In this document: positions 16,978 through 25,864 of the stretch, piece by piece
Numbering within the stretch: the first letter of the stretch is position 1
How the letters are laid out: each line of letters starts with the position of its first letter
NCBI GenBank assembly: GCA_964412115.1
Contig: CAYPMM010000001.1
Coordinates: forward strand, 7,186-71,185
DNA length: 64,000 nucleotides
Origin: HO2-45-28 sp964412115
Lineage (GTDB): Bacteria; Patescibacteriota; Minisyncoccia; HO2-45-28
Reading direction: 5' to 3'
Notes under the pieces: model-generated
What the model was told of the DNA's origin: nothing
Database searches by the model: none
What the model saw: the letters and a program-made list of their open reading frames with translations, nothing else
Made by a program: the position numbers and the translations under genes

Positions 16978-18816
16978 TTATATTATTTTTACGTTGTATC
17001 GTTTAGCCCATATCTGAAACGCAAGAATCGCCCAGAGAATGGTGAGATTGTATTCTTTTGAACTAAGATGCATTTTAAAAACTTCTTTTACCTCCGGCCA
17101 ATTAAAAAGCGGAGCTGTTTCCAAATAATAGCCGCCCGACAATATTTCCTCGGCCCCCAAACGCACCTCATCCATTCTAAGCCATTTGGCTCCCGGAGAA
17201 AACCATCCGCGTTTGGGAAAAAAAAAAAAAAAATCCGGAATGCGCCCTTTGTAGGCGTTTTTTAAAATTATTTTAGTATTAAACGGGCTTATTTTATATT
17301 TTAAAGGAATTCGGGCGGCGAACTCCATTAAGTCCTTATCCAAAAAAGGAACCCTGGCTTCGAGGCCCGAGGCCATAGACATTTTGTCCGTAAGCATTAG
17401 GGCAAAATCAACCAGCCAGGTCTGCCGGTCAGCGCCCATTAAAAAGTCTTCAAATTTTGCGTCTTTGGTTATTTTGCCGAAATATTTTTTTTCAAAAAAC
17501 GACTTCGATATGCCGCGGTTCAAATAATCGGAGGAGATGGTTTTTTTTAAAATATCATCTTTCTGAAACATGAAAAGCATAAACCTTTCGATGCCCGCCG
17601 GCGTATTTAATTTTTTAAGCTTTGCGCTTAAGTTAAGAGGGGTCCTCAAAAGTTCCGGCAATTTCTGAATTAGGCTTGCGGCCAGACTTAAGCGGTATCT
17701 GTCGTATCCTCCAAAAAGCTCGTCTCCCCCGTCTCCGGCCAAAACCACATCAACTTTATTTTTGGCAAAACGCGACAATTTAAGCATGGCGAGCGCCGTC
17801 GGATTGGATATCGGCTCATCCATCTGCCACGCCACCTCTTCAAAAAACCCCCGGACCTCCCCCGGTCCAAGAACGACTTCGTTGTGGCTGGTACCAAAAA
17901 AGTTCGCCGTTTTTTTGGCCAAATTAAAATCAAAATTAAACTTTTCTTTTTGTTCTTCGTTTTTCAAATCAAAGCCGACCGAAAAAGTGTCAATTTTTCC
18001 CCGTTCTTTAGCCATATGAGAAAGAATGATTGAGGAGTCCATCCCGCCGGACAAATAAAGTCCCAAAGGACGGTCTGAAATGAGCTGGGATTTAACCGCT
18101 CCGTGTATTCGGCCTCTTAATTCCTCTTCAAGGTGGGTTTTGGAAATGTTTAAATGGCTGCCGGGTTCATGCGACCAGTATTTTTCTATTTTAAGTTCCC
18201 CGTTGTTATAAAATCCCCTGCTTGCCTGAGGAAATTTATAAATGCCCTCAAACATGGTTAACGGCTCCGGAACGTATAAAACCCGCAAGTAGTGATTAAA
18301 AGCGTCCTGATTCAGGCGTCGGGGCATGCCATGCTCTAAAATGGCTTTAATTTCGGAAGCGAATATGAACTTATTCCCATTCAAGTAATAATAAAGCGGT
18401 TTTACGCCCGCGTGGTCGCGCGCCAAAAAGAGCCCGCGTTTTGCCCGGTCCCAAATTGCGAAGGCAAAAATGCCGTTAAACTTTTTGACGCAATCGGGGC
18501 CCCATTTTCTATACGCGGCCAAAATCAGCTCGGTGTCGCTTTCGCTTTTAAACGGGTAGAAATTTTTTAGTTCGTCTTTAAGGTCTTTGAAATTATAAAT
18601 TTCTCCGTTAAAAACAACAACTTCGCGCTCGTCAAAACTTTTCATGGGCTGCGAAGCATTTTCCGAAAGGTCAATTATTTTAAGCCGGTTGTGGGCCAGG
18701 GTTATCCCTTCTTCGGTGAAAATTCCATTGGCATCGGGCCCGCGATGCCGGGTTGCCAGATTCATGCGCGAGGCAAGCTCGCGGTCTAAAAAATTAAATC
18801 CGTTTATTGAGCACAT
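16978..18816 (-). CDS. asnB: Asparagine synthase (glutamine-hydrolysing)
   Basis: A 612-aa AsnB with its catalytic nucleophile Cys2 (MCSINGF), the class II glutaminase domain (TRHRGPDANG, VVFNGEIYN) and the C-terminal ATP-PPi synthetase domain (YLSGGMDSS, LAGDGGDELFGGYDRYR). In glycan loci, AsnB paralogues often amidate uronic acids rather than make asparagine, so the true acceptor is open. Residues ~529-533 are five Phe encoded by a 16-nt homopolymer just before the conserved PKRGWFSPG segment. The gene's first 23 nt overlap the tail of the upstream GT-C-like gene. Confidence 0.9.
   Translation of the reverse strand: MCSINGFNFLDRELASRMNLATRHRGPDANGIFTEEGITLAHNRLKIIDLSENASQPMKSFDEREVVVFNGEIYNFKDLKDELKNFYPFKSESDTELILAAYRKWGPDCVKKFNGIFAFAIWDRAKRGLFLARDHAGVKPLYYYLNGNKFIFASEIKAILEHGMPRRLNQDAFNHYLRVLYVPEPLTMFEGIYKFPQASRGFYNNGELKIEKYWSHEPGSHLNISKTHLEEELRGRIHGAVKSQLISDRPLGLYLSGGMDSSIILSHMAKERGKIDTFSVGFDLKNEEQKEKFNFDFNLAKKTANFFGTSHNEVVLGPGEVRGFFEEVAWQMDEPISNPTALAMLKLSRFAKNKVDVVLAGDGGDELFGGYDRYRLSLAASLIQKLPELLRTPLNLSAKLKKLNTPAGIERFMLFMFQKDDILKKTISSDYLNRGISKSFFEKKYFGKITKDAKFEDFLMGADRQTWLVDFALMLTDKMSMASGLEARVPFLDKDLMEFAARIPLKYKISPFNTKIILKNAYKGRIPDFFFFFPKRGWFSPGAKWLRMDEVRLGAEEILSGGYYLETAPLFNWPEVKEVFKMHLSSKEYNLTILWAILAFQIWAKRYNVKII
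17218..17233. repeat. 16-nt poly-A/poly-T tract inside asnB
   Basis: A run of 16 A on the plus strand (T in the coding strand) encodes the five-Phe stretch of AsnB. It is the longest homopolymer I noticed in the window. A slip of one base would truncate or fuse AsnB. Confidence 0.95.
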
Positions 18817-20179
18817 AAAACAAACGATCTTTTAAATACCAAAATCCCGGAGCCGCGAGTAAAAATACGAACGGGTCAAACGGGACCCGGTATCTGGTGG
18901 TCCAGGCCGGTATGGAAATAGCCAAAAAATATCCCAAAACCAATAAAATAAAAACGATCGATTTTCCGTCGGCTCTGAATTTCTTCCAATTCCACAGCAA
19001 AAATCCGGCAAGAAAATAAATGGCCGCCCAAACAACTTTGTCAATTATCCATGTAAAAAGCAAAACTGGCGGCTTGTTTTTAATAATGGATAAAATGTCC
19101 GATCCGCCGTTAGCCAAAGAGTCAATAATAGTCAAAGGCGCCTTGGAACATTTATGTTCGCAGAGCCAATTTCCAAATTCTATAAATCCGCCGTTAAAAA
19201 GATACCTCACTGAACCCAGAGAGACATATTTGAAAATGACCGGCGGGCTTATTTTGGAAAGAATCGGCAAATAAAGCTCCCGCAACTGCGGACTTACGCA
19301 CCAGCCGTGAAAATCTTCCCTGACCTCCGAGGGCGCGCAAAATTTACTCAGCTCTCCAATGGCGTCGTGAAGCTCGAGACCGTTCTGCCATCCGTATAAC
19401 TGGCCGAGATGCATATAATAAGCGTTAATCAGGTCGGATGAAGTAAAATGCCAATCGTTAAAAATTATTCTGTTTCGCAAAAACCACGGAAATAAGATTA
19501 TTAAAAATATCACCGCGAAAACGGCGGTATTTACGGCCAGTTTTCTGGGATTAAAACGCGTCAAAACGGAATACAAAAAAACAAAAAATAGAAAATAGAG
19601 CACCGCCGGCCTTACCAGCGCGTTTAAAGAAAAAAGAGCCATTGATGCCGCAAAAGACGAAACCGATTCTGATTTTAAATGCAGTAAAAAATAATAGGCG
19701 CCGAAGATAAGCAGCAGTAAAAAAAGAGTTTCGGACATGAAGCTGTTGACTAATAAAAATGCTACCGGGTTGAAAATAAACGCCAGCGAGGCCGTGAGCG
19801 CGGCTTGTTTTGAGTTCCACAACAGGTCGGCAATGCGATATATGCCGATTGCGCTTACAAAAAACAAGAAGAACTGAAAGATATAAACCGCGGCGATTCC
19901 GCCGAAAACTTTGAGCATCGCTCCGGCAACAAAAGGATAGAGCGGCGTGCGAAAACGGTCCGGTATGAAAGGCGGCTCGGTCATGCGTGAAAAAACGCCG
20001 TGGTCGTATAAATTGACCGCGGAAGCGTAATATTCAAGCGAATCGGAAGTTAAAATATCGGCATTTATGTTTCCGCGGCTGTATTCGGTTAAAAAAAGAA
20101 TACCCCAAAGCGCGAACCACAAGCAAAAGATGACCGCAAAATGCCGGTATTTAGTTAAAGCGCCGGGAATATCAACCAT
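18794..20179 (-). CDS. GT-C-fold polytopic membrane protein (ArnT/PMT-like), paralogue 1
   Basis: A 461-aa membrane protein with about 10-11 hydrophobic segments. After the first helix, the outer loop has DSLEYYASAVNLYDHG and later FRTPLYPF. These are the acidic catalytic-loop and Arg/Pro features of GT39/GT83-type transferases, which take sugars from polyprenyl phosphate at the outer membrane face. The same loop pattern recurs in the genes at 20921-22237 and 23444-24778, so the three are a paralogous set. It overlaps asnB by 23 nt and the GT2 gene by 8 nt, so they are probably one operon. The acceptor (glycan or protein) is unknown. Confidence 0.75.
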   Translation of the reverse strand: MVDIPGALTKYRHFAVIFCLWFALWGILFLTEYSRGNINADILTSDSLEYYASAVNLYDHGVFSRMTEPPFIPDRFRTPLYPFVAGAMLKVFGGIAAVYIFQFFLFFVSAIGIYRIADLLWNSKQAALTASLAFIFNPVAFLLVNSFMSETLFLLLLIFGAYYFLLHLKSESVSSFAASMALFSLNALVRPAVLYFLFFVFLYSVLTRFNPRKLAVNTAVFAVIFLIILFPWFLRNRIIFNDWHFTSSDLINAYYMHLGQLYGWQNGLELHDAIGELSKFCAPSEVREDFHGWCVSPQLRELYLPILSKISPPVIFKYVSLGSVRYLFNGGFIEFGNWLCEHKCSKAPLTIIDSLANGGSDILSIIKNKPPVLLFTWIIDKVVWAAIYFLAGFLLWNWKKFRADGKSIVFILLVLGYFLAISIPAWTTRYRVPFDPFVFLLAAPGFWYLKDRLFYVLNKRI

Positions 20180-20894
20180 GCCTTAAAAGTTTTTTTTCGA
20201 AAAAACAATAAAAAACGGTGAAAAGATAAATTGGAGCCAGTTTTTGAACATTAAAATTGGATTTGCCGGCTTTTCTGTTGGTCCAGCTATTCGGCACAAC
20301 AGCGAAAGTATAGCCGCGATTGACCGCCTTAAGCGCCAGTTCCGCGCTAAAGTTAAAATGCCGGCTTAAATACGGCCCAGTCCCTTCAATTACCCCGCGT
20401 CTATAGAGTTTAAAGCCATTCGTAATGTCGTTATACTCAAATCCAAATAAAAACCGTATAAAATTATTGAATGTCCGATTTAAAAAATATTTAAACGGCG
20501 GATAATCTATCGTCTTTCCGCCCTTTATAAAGCGCGAGCCGAACACGCAATCCACGCCCTCTTTTTCCATTGTCCTGAAGAAAAGAACCAAATCATCAGG
20601 CGAATCGGAAGCATCCGAAGTGTAAAAAACGGCGGCATCGCCCGAAAAGATTTCGAGTCCCCGGCGCAAAGCCAGTCCGAATCCCTTCGGCGGCCGCTTA
20701 TGCTCAAGACGAAGAGTGGGGATAACAAGAACAAGTTTTTCCAATATCTCCCACGTCCGGTCGGAAGAATCGTCATATACGATAAGAATTTCGTGTTCTA
20801 TATTCTCCTCGGAAAGTTTCCTATAAAGGGCGCGGACGGTTGATTCAATGCAGCCCTCTTCGTTGTAGGCCGGGATAATAACGGATAGTTTCAT
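20172..20894 (-). CDS. GT2 glycosyltransferase, dolichol-phosphate-mannose synthase-like (short form)
   Basis: A 240-aa GT-A-fold transferase starting LSVIIPAYNEEGCIE, with VYDDSSDRTW. The usual DADLQ metal motif is altered to TSDASDSPDD, so the first Asp pair is retained but the sequence is unusual. Unlike the GT2 at 3583-4524 it has no obvious C-terminal membrane helices beyond a short hydrophobic segment, matching the soluble DPM1-like class. It probably makes a polyprenyl-phosphate sugar for the adjacent GT-C-like proteins. It overlaps the downstream GT-C-like gene by 8 nt. Confidence 0.82.
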   Translation of the reverse strand: MKLSVIIPAYNEEGCIESTVRALYRKLSEENIEHEILIVYDDSSDRTWEILEKLVLVIPTLRLEHKRPPKGFGLALRRGLEIFSGDAAVFYTSDASDSPDDLVLFFRTMEKEGVDCVFGSRFIKGGKTIDYPPFKYFLNRTFNNFIRFLFGFEYNDITNGFKLYRRGVIEGTGPYLSRHFNFSAELALKAVNRGYTFAVVPNSWTNRKAGKSNFNVQKLAPIYLFTVFYCFFEKKLLRHG

Positions 20895-20920
20895 TATCGC
20901 TTATTTTAAATCGGCTGGCG

Positions 20921-22237
20921 TTAATAATCAACGCCGGAAAAAAACTTTCGCGAAATGAAAATAACGCCGAGGCCAGCCAAAAAGAAAAGTGTCGGCAAAA
21001 GAATCAGATGATGGCGTCCTCCGGCCATGCCGAAATTTATAAAAGTGCTGAAAAAAATCGGCGCGCCGAGCAAACCGGCCGCGGCCCATTCCCTTTTCTT
21101 ATGCAAAAAAACAAGTCCAAAAGCCGCTAAAGCCAGCATGATTATTATAAAAAACGCGTAGGCTCTGTATGAGATATCAACAAACAAAATCCACGCCCGC
21201 GACGCAACTGTTTCGGCGCCGAATAAAGTATTATGCGCGATGCTAAAAATATCTTTGTAGTCGTTTGGCGTCCAAAAATGATACGCGCCTGTTAAATTTT
21301 GTTTTAAGGCCGAAACGGTGGAAATGTTCGCGCCCAAACCATCGGCCAATTTTTCCACGTCATAAAAACCATCCGAAGTAAAACTGCGAAACAGGCAGAC
21401 CTCTCTGCCTTTTGAATCGCTGATGTAGCCATAGCACCCGGCCGTGATGTCGCTTGGCTCGCCCTGAAAACCCAAGGCATAATTTACGGTCCCGCTTGAA
21501 GACAGCATGACTCGCCCAACAAGCCGGTAATTGCGCCATAACCACGGCAAAACGATAAAGCCGACCATGGCCGTAAAACCAAAAAGCATAAAAATGTTTT
21601 TCTTAACGTTTCCGCGGTAAAACATAAAAAATAAGACAAAGCCGGGAATCAACAGCAATCCCGACGGACGCGTTAAAACGGCCAAGCCGAACAGGACCGC
21701 CGCGCCCGCGGCGCGCCGCCAATTGACATTCTCCGCGGAAATAAGAGTAAACAGCGCGGATACCGCCAAAAATATAAAAAATGTTTCGGTCATTGTTTCC
21801 AGCGACCAAAACCAAATACGCGGGTCAATCAGCAAAACGGCGGAAAAAAGAGCGACGATAATCTTGTGCCGTCCCCCGTTATAACGGTCAAACATCTTCC
21901 AAAGCATCCGGAAGGACGCAAATAACATCAACTGCTGTAAAAATATCGCCAGATAGCCGGATTTGTCAAAAAGAAACGTAATGGCCAGAAAAATGGGGTA
22001 CATTGGCGTTCTTAAAAGATCGGGGACGTAGGGCGGATTTTGCGCCATGCTGAAAGAATTTCCTTCCAAAATATTAATGGCCAGATTCCTGTATTCCAAA
22101 GGGTCCTGGACCGGCGACGGAGAAACATGCTTGGCGTACAACACGGCGACCGTAATAATCCTGCCGAAAATAATCACGGCAACGAGCAGAATCAAAAAGG
22201 AATATAGGGCGGATTCATTATCCTTCAAAAAACGCAT
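20921..22237 (-). CDS. GT-C-fold polytopic membrane protein, paralogue 2
   Basis: A 438-aa integral membrane protein with about ten hydrophobic helices. Its first outer loop reads DPLEYRNLAINILEGNSF and then LRTPMYPIF, the same arrangement as the two sister genes in this locus, with the acidic residue expected for lipid-phosphate-sugar GT-C enzymes. A soluble loop around residues 245-320 separates the last membrane segments. It is 26 nt upstream of the DPM1-like GT2 and 7 nt downstream of a GT4, so it is in the same operon. The activity is inferred from fold and context only. Confidence 0.75.
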   Translation of the reverse strand: MRFLKDNESALYSFLILLVAVIIFGRIITVAVLYAKHVSPSPVQDPLEYRNLAINILEGNSFSMAQNPPYVPDLLRTPMYPIFLAITFLFDKSGYLAIFLQQLMLFASFRMLWKMFDRYNGGRHKIIVALFSAVLLIDPRIWFWSLETMTETFFIFLAVSALFTLISAENVNWRRAAGAAVLFGLAVLTRPSGLLLIPGFVLFFMFYRGNVKKNIFMLFGFTAMVGFIVLPWLWRNYRLVGRVMLSSSGTVNYALGFQGEPSDITAGCYGYISDSKGREVCLFRSFTSDGFYDVEKLADGLGANISTVSALKQNLTGAYHFWTPNDYKDIFSIAHNTLFGAETVASRAWILFVDISYRAYAFFIIIMLALAAFGLVFLHKKREWAAAGLLGAPIFFSTFINFGMAGGRHHLILLPTLFFLAGLGVIFISRKFFSGVDY

Positions 22238-22244
22238 AATATAA

Positions 22245-23435
22245 TTAACGCGAAATTTTATTAACGGCCTCTAATACGACGGCATCCATTTTTTCTCTGG
22301 AAAACAGTTTTTTTGACAAAATGACCGAATTTTCGGAAAGTTTGCGCCGCAAACCCGCGTCGCGAAGCTCCAGCAATAAATCCGGAAATTCTTCGATACT
22401 ATCGGCTATAAGCGCGTGTTCGCGATGCCGAAAAGGATATCCGGCAAGACCTCTTGAAGAAACAACGGCCGGAATTCCGCGGCAAAGCGGTTCAAATATC
22501 TTTTGCTGCATTCCGGCCCCAAAAAGAGACGGCACTACGGCAATATCCATATCGGCCAAAAAATCGTCAAATTCATTTTGGTCTTTGCGTCCGGAATAAA
22601 TAACATCTTCTCCAAAAAATCTTTTTAAATCTTCGGGGATTTTGCCGCCGGAAATATAAAACTTAAATTGGCCGGGATATTTTTCGCGCACCGATGGCGC
22701 TATTTTTTTTAAAATGACTTCAAGTGCCGCCAAATTATGATGAACATTATAGGTGGAACCCATGAAAACCACTTTTAGCGTTTCCCTTTCGCGGATAAAC
22801 GAATTTTTACCCAAGCAAACAGGCAGACCCCTCAAGGGCAGAACGGATAGGTTTTTTACGCCGAATTTTTTATAAATCTTTTCTTCTTTTGGAGTTATGG
22901 CGAAAACAAAATCGCTTTTTTGGCTTGCGATAAGCTCGCTTACTAATTTAGAAATAAACTTTACCAAATTAATAACACTCCACCCGTCCTCCTGCAAAAA
23001 GTGCGATGGTTCAAAATTAATAGAACGGGTTATTATCGGCATGTTTCTTTTTTTTGCCAAACCGTAAAGCGGCCAGAGATAAGTATAATCAAACCAAACC
23101 AAATCCGGACTCCACTCATCCAGAATAACTTCAACCGGTTTTTTTGCCGACTCGTGAGAATACTCATACGCAGCCCCATCCCAATAAAAAGGATTTAAAA
23201 TCTTTTTAATTCCGGACTTGTTCTCATATTCAAGAAGCTCGACTTTTATGCCGGAATCTCGGGAAAAACGCCCGATCTGTTCTTTGTCTTGAAAAGAAAA
23301 AACTTTTGCCGCCACCCGCACATCAAAACCAAGCCTTTTTAATTGCTTCATGCCTTCAAGGCGGTCTTTTTCATCGGCGCCGATGTCCGGCAATGGAAAG
23401 CGGGGCGTTACGATTAATATTTTTTTAGGCGGCAT
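22245..23435 (-). CDS. Glycosyltransferase family 4 (GT-B)
   Basis: A 396-aa GT-B glycosyltransferase. The N-terminal acceptor domain begins ILIVTPRFPLPDIGADEKDR. The C-terminal donor domain contains VVFMGSTYNVHHN, DIAVVPSLFGAGMQQKIFE and a RGIPAVVSSRG segment, equivalent to the E-x7-E region; the first Glu is replaced by the GAGMQQKIFE form seen in some family members. It is cytoplasmic or membrane-associated and adds a sugar to the lipid-linked glycan. It sits between two GT-C-like genes with gaps of 7 and 8 nt. Confidence 0.82.
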   Translation of the reverse strand: MPPKKILIVTPRFPLPDIGADEKDRLEGMKQLKRLGFDVRVAAKVFSFQDKEQIGRFSRDSGIKVELLEYENKSGIKKILNPFYWDGAAYEYSHESAKKPVEVILDEWSPDLVWFDYTYLWPLYGLAKKRNMPIITRSINFEPSHFLQEDGWSVINLVKFISKLVSELIASQKSDFVFAITPKEEKIYKKFGVKNLSVLPLRGLPVCLGKNSFIRERETLKVVFMGSTYNVHHNLAALEVILKKIAPSVREKYPGQFKFYISGGKIPEDLKRFFGEDVIYSGRKDQNEFDDFLADMDIAVVPSLFGAGMQQKIFEPLCRGIPAVVSSRGLAGYPFRHREHALIADSIEEFPDLLLELRDAGLRRKLSENSVILSKKLFSREKMDAVVLEAVNKISR

Positions 23436-23443
23436 ATCGCGGT

Positions 23444-24778
23444 TTATCTGCCAAAAATCTGATTAAGCTTTAAAATAACTTTTTCGTAATCCATGTACGC
23501 GCTGATGGCGGCGATAGATAAAACAACCGCTCCGGAGACGAGAAAATACCGGAAATATTCTTTTGGCGCAAAATAAAAGCGGCTTAAAGCAAGGCCTGAA
23601 AACATGGCCAAAAAGGGATAAACCGGAAAGCGATAGCGGGTCTCGTAGAGTATGGGCACGAGGGATAGGGCGGTCAACAAAATAAAAAAGAAAAAATATC
23701 CCAGAAGCCGATTTTCTCTTTCTTTTTTAAACCAGACAAAAATTCCCGCAAAACCGGTCCAAAATAAAATTAGGGATCCCAAAACGGAGCTGGCGACGAA
23801 AACAAATTGTCCCCATCCTTGCTGATAAAACCAAAATCCCATGGGACGAGCAAAACTAAAATATTTAATCGTCCTTGAAGCTGTTAAATTTATGTATTGA
23901 AACGGGTGCGCTGAAACAAATTCTTTAAACTGTTCTACCGCGTAGTAGTTCGCGCCAATGGAGCCGTATTTTTTCTGAGCCTCGGCGAGCTCAGGGGTAT
24001 TTCCCCCCTCGCCATCTCCGCCCTCATGGTTTCCAACCCAAAAGTTGTATCCAAAATTGGCCATCGTGGGGATAAATTCTCCATAAACCTTATAGTTTCT
24101 GGCGGTCCACGGAATCATCACCAAAAAAAGCATAAATAAAAATAAAACAAGTCTTGCGTAGTCTTTGCGGGAAACAAAGTAAAAAACAAACGGCAAAAGA
24201 AAAATGCCGACACTTGACCTGCCCAAAATTGCAAGGCCAAACGCAATGCCCATAATTGCGGTTTTAAAAAAAGTCGGCTTGGTAAAAAGCTCCGCAAAAA
24301 TATAAACCGCTAAAACCGATAAAAATATAAACAGGGTCTCGGTCATAAGCATCGCCCCTATTTCAATAAGGTCGGGATGAAATCCGAATACCGCGGCCGC
24401 TATCCATCCGATTCGTTTCCCCTCCTCGCCAAAAATTTTAACCGCAATCAGATATAAAAGCAGGGCCGTAATTGCCCTAAGCAATGCCTGAATAATCCAG
24501 ACCGCGGCCAGGCTGTGGCCGAAAATTAAGTAAATTCCGGCCAAAAAATATTGATAAAGCGGGCCCTGAAAAGTAATTATTTCATCTTCAGCCAGGGACG
24601 CTGAGCGATCAAACCTAAAGCCGTAGCCCTCAACTATATTTACCGCCGTCCGGTCGTAAACTCCGGCGTCTACCGCCGGACTTATTTGATAATAAAAGGC
24701 GTATCCGGCGCTAAAAACAAAAACAAGAAAAATAACAACAAGAACGGCGCGATTTTTTTTAACCAAATCTAAAAACAT
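23444..24778 (-). CDS. GT-C-fold polytopic membrane protein, paralogue 3
   Basis: A 444-aa membrane protein with about ten hydrophobic segments. The first outer loop has DAGVYDRTAVNIVEGYGF and the later FQGPLYQYFLAG, a diverged version of the D-S/P-x-EY ... RTPxYP pattern of the two sister genes. The Arg before TP is lost, so substrate handling may differ. The remaining features (an NFGYNFWVGNHEGG loop in the middle, C-terminal helices) fit GT39/GT83-like proteins. It is 13-22 nt from the neighbouring GT4 gene and 8 nt from the other, so it is co-transcribed. Confidence 0.75.
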   Translation of the reverse strand: MFLDLVKKNRAVLVVIFLVFVFSAGYAFYYQISPAVDAGVYDRTAVNIVEGYGFRFDRSASLAEDEIITFQGPLYQYFLAGIYLIFGHSLAAVWIIQALLRAITALLLYLIAVKIFGEEGKRIGWIAAAVFGFHPDLIEIGAMLMTETLFIFLSVLAVYIFAELFTKPTFFKTAIMGIAFGLAILGRSSVGIFLLPFVFYFVSRKDYARLVLFLFMLFLVMIPWTARNYKVYGEFIPTMANFGYNFWVGNHEGGDGEGGNTPELAEAQKKYGSIGANYYAVEQFKEFVSAHPFQYINLTASRTIKYFSFARPMGFWFYQQGWGQFVFVASSVLGSLILFWTGFAGIFVWFKKERENRLLGYFFFFILLTALSLVPILYETRYRFPVYPFLAMFSGLALSRFYFAPKEYFRYFLVSGAVVLSIAAISAYMDYEKVILKLNQIFGR

Positions 24779-24790
24779 ATATCCATTATA

Positions 24791-25864
24791 TCAGTTTTTG
24801 AGTTTTTTGATTAAGTTCGGAATCAGGTTGCCCAAAGAGTGGTTTTTTGCAACAATCTCGCGAAGTTCTTCGTTCGGCCTTCGCTCTCCGGCCAATTCTT
24901 GTATTTTCTCCGCTAATTTTTCCGGCGTTTTTTCCGCCAAAAAATATCTTGAGGGCAAGATGTTTTGGAACGCCTCGTTTGAAGTAATGACCGAAAGCCC
25001 GCTCGCCATCGCTTCAAGGACGGCCTTGTCCACACTTCCGGTTTCGCTTAAGTTCACGAAGATGTCGCTTTCGGCATAAAAATCCTGAATTCGCGGATAC
25101 GGAATCGGCCCGGGGAAACTAACATTGTTTCTTAGATTTTTTTGGTCAACGGCCGATCCTAGTTTCTCAAAATATTTTTTATCCGATACGGTCATCGGGC
25201 CTCCCGCAATTTTAATTTCGAAATCAATATTTTTGTTTTTTAAAATCTCCACGGCTTCAAGCAAAATTTCCAGATTTTTCACCGGCGCAATTCTCCCCGC
25301 CGTAATTATCGTTAGTTTTGGGTTTTGAGTTGTTGTTTTGAGCTTTTCGTTTTGAATTTTAAATTTATCTATGTCAATTCCGTGCCCGACAATTTCAATT
25401 TTTTTTGAGGGCAGTCTAAAACTTTCACGAGATGCCGTAAAAATTTTATCGACGAGCTTTTCGGCAAGACGCAGTTTTAAATCTACGGATTTATGCGTGT
25501 ACCACAAAGCAATTTTTTTGCCCAAAATTTTCCATTCAGCCCAGCCCAAAATGACGTACTCCGGATTCATGTGAACGAATACGGCGTCATAATTCTTGCG
25601 CTCGCGCCAAATATATTTATAGAAATTAAAAATTACCCCCGTTTTTGCAAATAATCTTCCCCCGCCCGAGGCGGGCCAGCCTTGGGCTGGTTTTCCAAGC
25701 GACAAAATTTTTACGTTTTCTGGCAAACGATACTCCCCTTTCTCAAGGCAAATAACCGTAAGTTTTTCGGTATTTTTAGCTAATTCCTCCAGCCACCGGT
25801 GAAAGAACCCCAAAATCGGGTCGTTTCGATCAACTTTTTGAGTGATTATCAGGAGTTTTAGCAT
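24791..25864 (-). CDS. Glycosyltransferase family 4 carrying an in-frame palindromic insert
   Basis: A GT-B transferase of about 357 aa. Donor-site features are TIITAGRIAPVKN, ESDIFVNLSETGSVDKAV and LEAMASGLSVITS. I take ATG at 25864 as the start (MLKLLIITQK); a TTG lies 9 nt upstream. The start overlaps the end of the upstream GT4 by 7 nt. Residues 59-68 (PAQGWPASGG) are encoded exactly by a 30-nt double-hairpin element at 25661-25690, between the end of a strand (VKILSLGK) and the next helix, so it probably adds a tolerated surface loop. Confidence 0.82.
   Translation of the reverse strand: MLKLLIITQKVDRNDPILGFFHRWLEELAKNTEKLTVICLEKGEYRLPENVKILSLGKPAQGWPASGGGRLFAKTGVIFNFYKYIWRERKNYDAVFVHMNPEYVILGWAEWKILGKKIALWYTHKSVDLKLRLAEKLVDKIFTASRESFRLPSKKIEIVGHGIDIDKFKIQNEKLKTTTQNPKLTIITAGRIAPVKNLEILLEAVEILKNKNIDFEIKIAGGPMTVSDKKYFEKLGSAVDQKNLRNNVSFPGPIPYPRIQDFYAESDIFVNLSETGSVDKAVLEAMASGLSVITSNEAFQNILPSRYFLAEKTPEKLAEKIQELAGERRPNEELREIVAKNHSLGNLIPNLIKKLKN
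25661..25690. repeat. 30-nt double-hairpin palindromic element inside a GT4 gene
   Basis: Two abutting hairpins: CCCGCC-CGA-GGCGGG (25661-25675) and CCAGCC-TTG-GGCTGG (25676-25690). The unit is exactly 30 nt and in codon register, adding ten residues without breaking the frame. GC-rich paired hairpins of this kind are common between and within genes of Parcubacteria contigs (recollection, not checked). Confidence 0.85.
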
